Positions 5,648 to 5,683 of a stretch of 5,683 bases of DNA are shown in pieces. The translations under genes and the position numbers were made by a program. The stretch comes from Bacillota bacterium (GTDB taxonomy: Bacteria; Bacillota; Limnochordia; Darwinibacteriales; Darwinibacteriaceae): assembly GCA_012518325.1 (NCBI GenBank), contig JAAYSR010000120.1, positions 1-5,683 of the forward strand, written 5' to 3'. Positions within the stretch are counted from its first letter, which is position 1. The number at the start of each line of letters is the position of its first letter. The notes below the pieces were generated by a model that was not told where the DNA came from, searched no databases, and was given only the letters and a program-made list of their open reading frames with translations.

Positions 5648-5683
5648 TTAGCGGACTGCCGCCCGCAGCAGCCCTAAGAATAA
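5648..5683 (-). other. Possible 3' end of an upstream minus-strand gene
   Basis: Reading in from the right edge on the minus strand, one frame is open for 11 codons (LFLGLLRAAVR) and stops at TAA 5650-5648, which touches the nadE ribosome binding site. Such tight packing is common when an upstream gene precedes nadE in an operon. Eleven codons are too few to identify a protein, and the stretch could equally be untranslated leader. GCTGC/GCAG-type repeats here could also form a weak hairpin. Confidence 0.2.

Noticed and set aside
1..5683. Mobile element, CRISPR array, tRNA or novel defence system
   Set aside because: Every stretch is explained by conserved housekeeping genes and short intergenic regions. 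No direct-repeat array, terminal inverted repeats, transposase or tRNA-like fold was seen.

Overview
This window looks like a chromosomal core-gene segment from a Firmicutes-type bacterium, probably clostridial in the broad sense. The main reason is the gene order ecfA1-ecfA2-ecfT-truA-rplM-rpsI, which is the familiar low-GC Gram-positive arrangement downstream of the large ribosomal protein cluster. Strong AGGAGG-like ribosome binding sites, one TTG start and an LL-diaminopimelate aminotransferase (DapL) fit a Clostridia-like lineage. The genus cannot be told from the sequence alone. I see no mobile element, CRISPR array, tRNA, rRNA or sign of recent transfer.

Plus strand, 1-2636: the 3' end of ecfA1, complete ecfA2, complete ecfT and complete truA are packed with overlaps or about 10 nt spacing, so they are probably one transcript. 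EcfA1, EcfA2 and EcfT form the energy-coupling module of an ECF vitamin/micronutrient importer. No substrate-binding S component is encoded here, so the module is probably shared among S proteins encoded elsewhere. TruA makes pseudouridine at tRNA positions 38-40.

Plus strand, 2633-3726: a near-consensus sigma-A promoter (TTGACA, 17 nt, TAGAAT) begins inside the truA stop codon. It drives a structured leader of about 125 nt, then rplM (L13) and rpsI (S9), and ends at an intrinsic terminator. The leader sits where Firmicutes carry the L13 autoregulatory leader and has a long hairpin that fits that role.

Minus strand, 5635-3730: nadE (ammonia-dependent NAD synthetase) and dapL overlap by 14 nt and run convergently toward rpsI, with only 53 nt between the two stop codons. 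dapL starts at a TTG behind a very strong ribosome binding site lying inside nadE. This two-gene unit links NAD synthesis and lysine/peptidoglycan precursor synthesis; no biochemical link is evident.

I found no undescribed system. The most useful items for follow-up are the rplM promoter and leader, the small hairpin touching the rplM ribosome binding site, the TTG-started overlapping nadE-dapL pair, and the divergent details in NadE.
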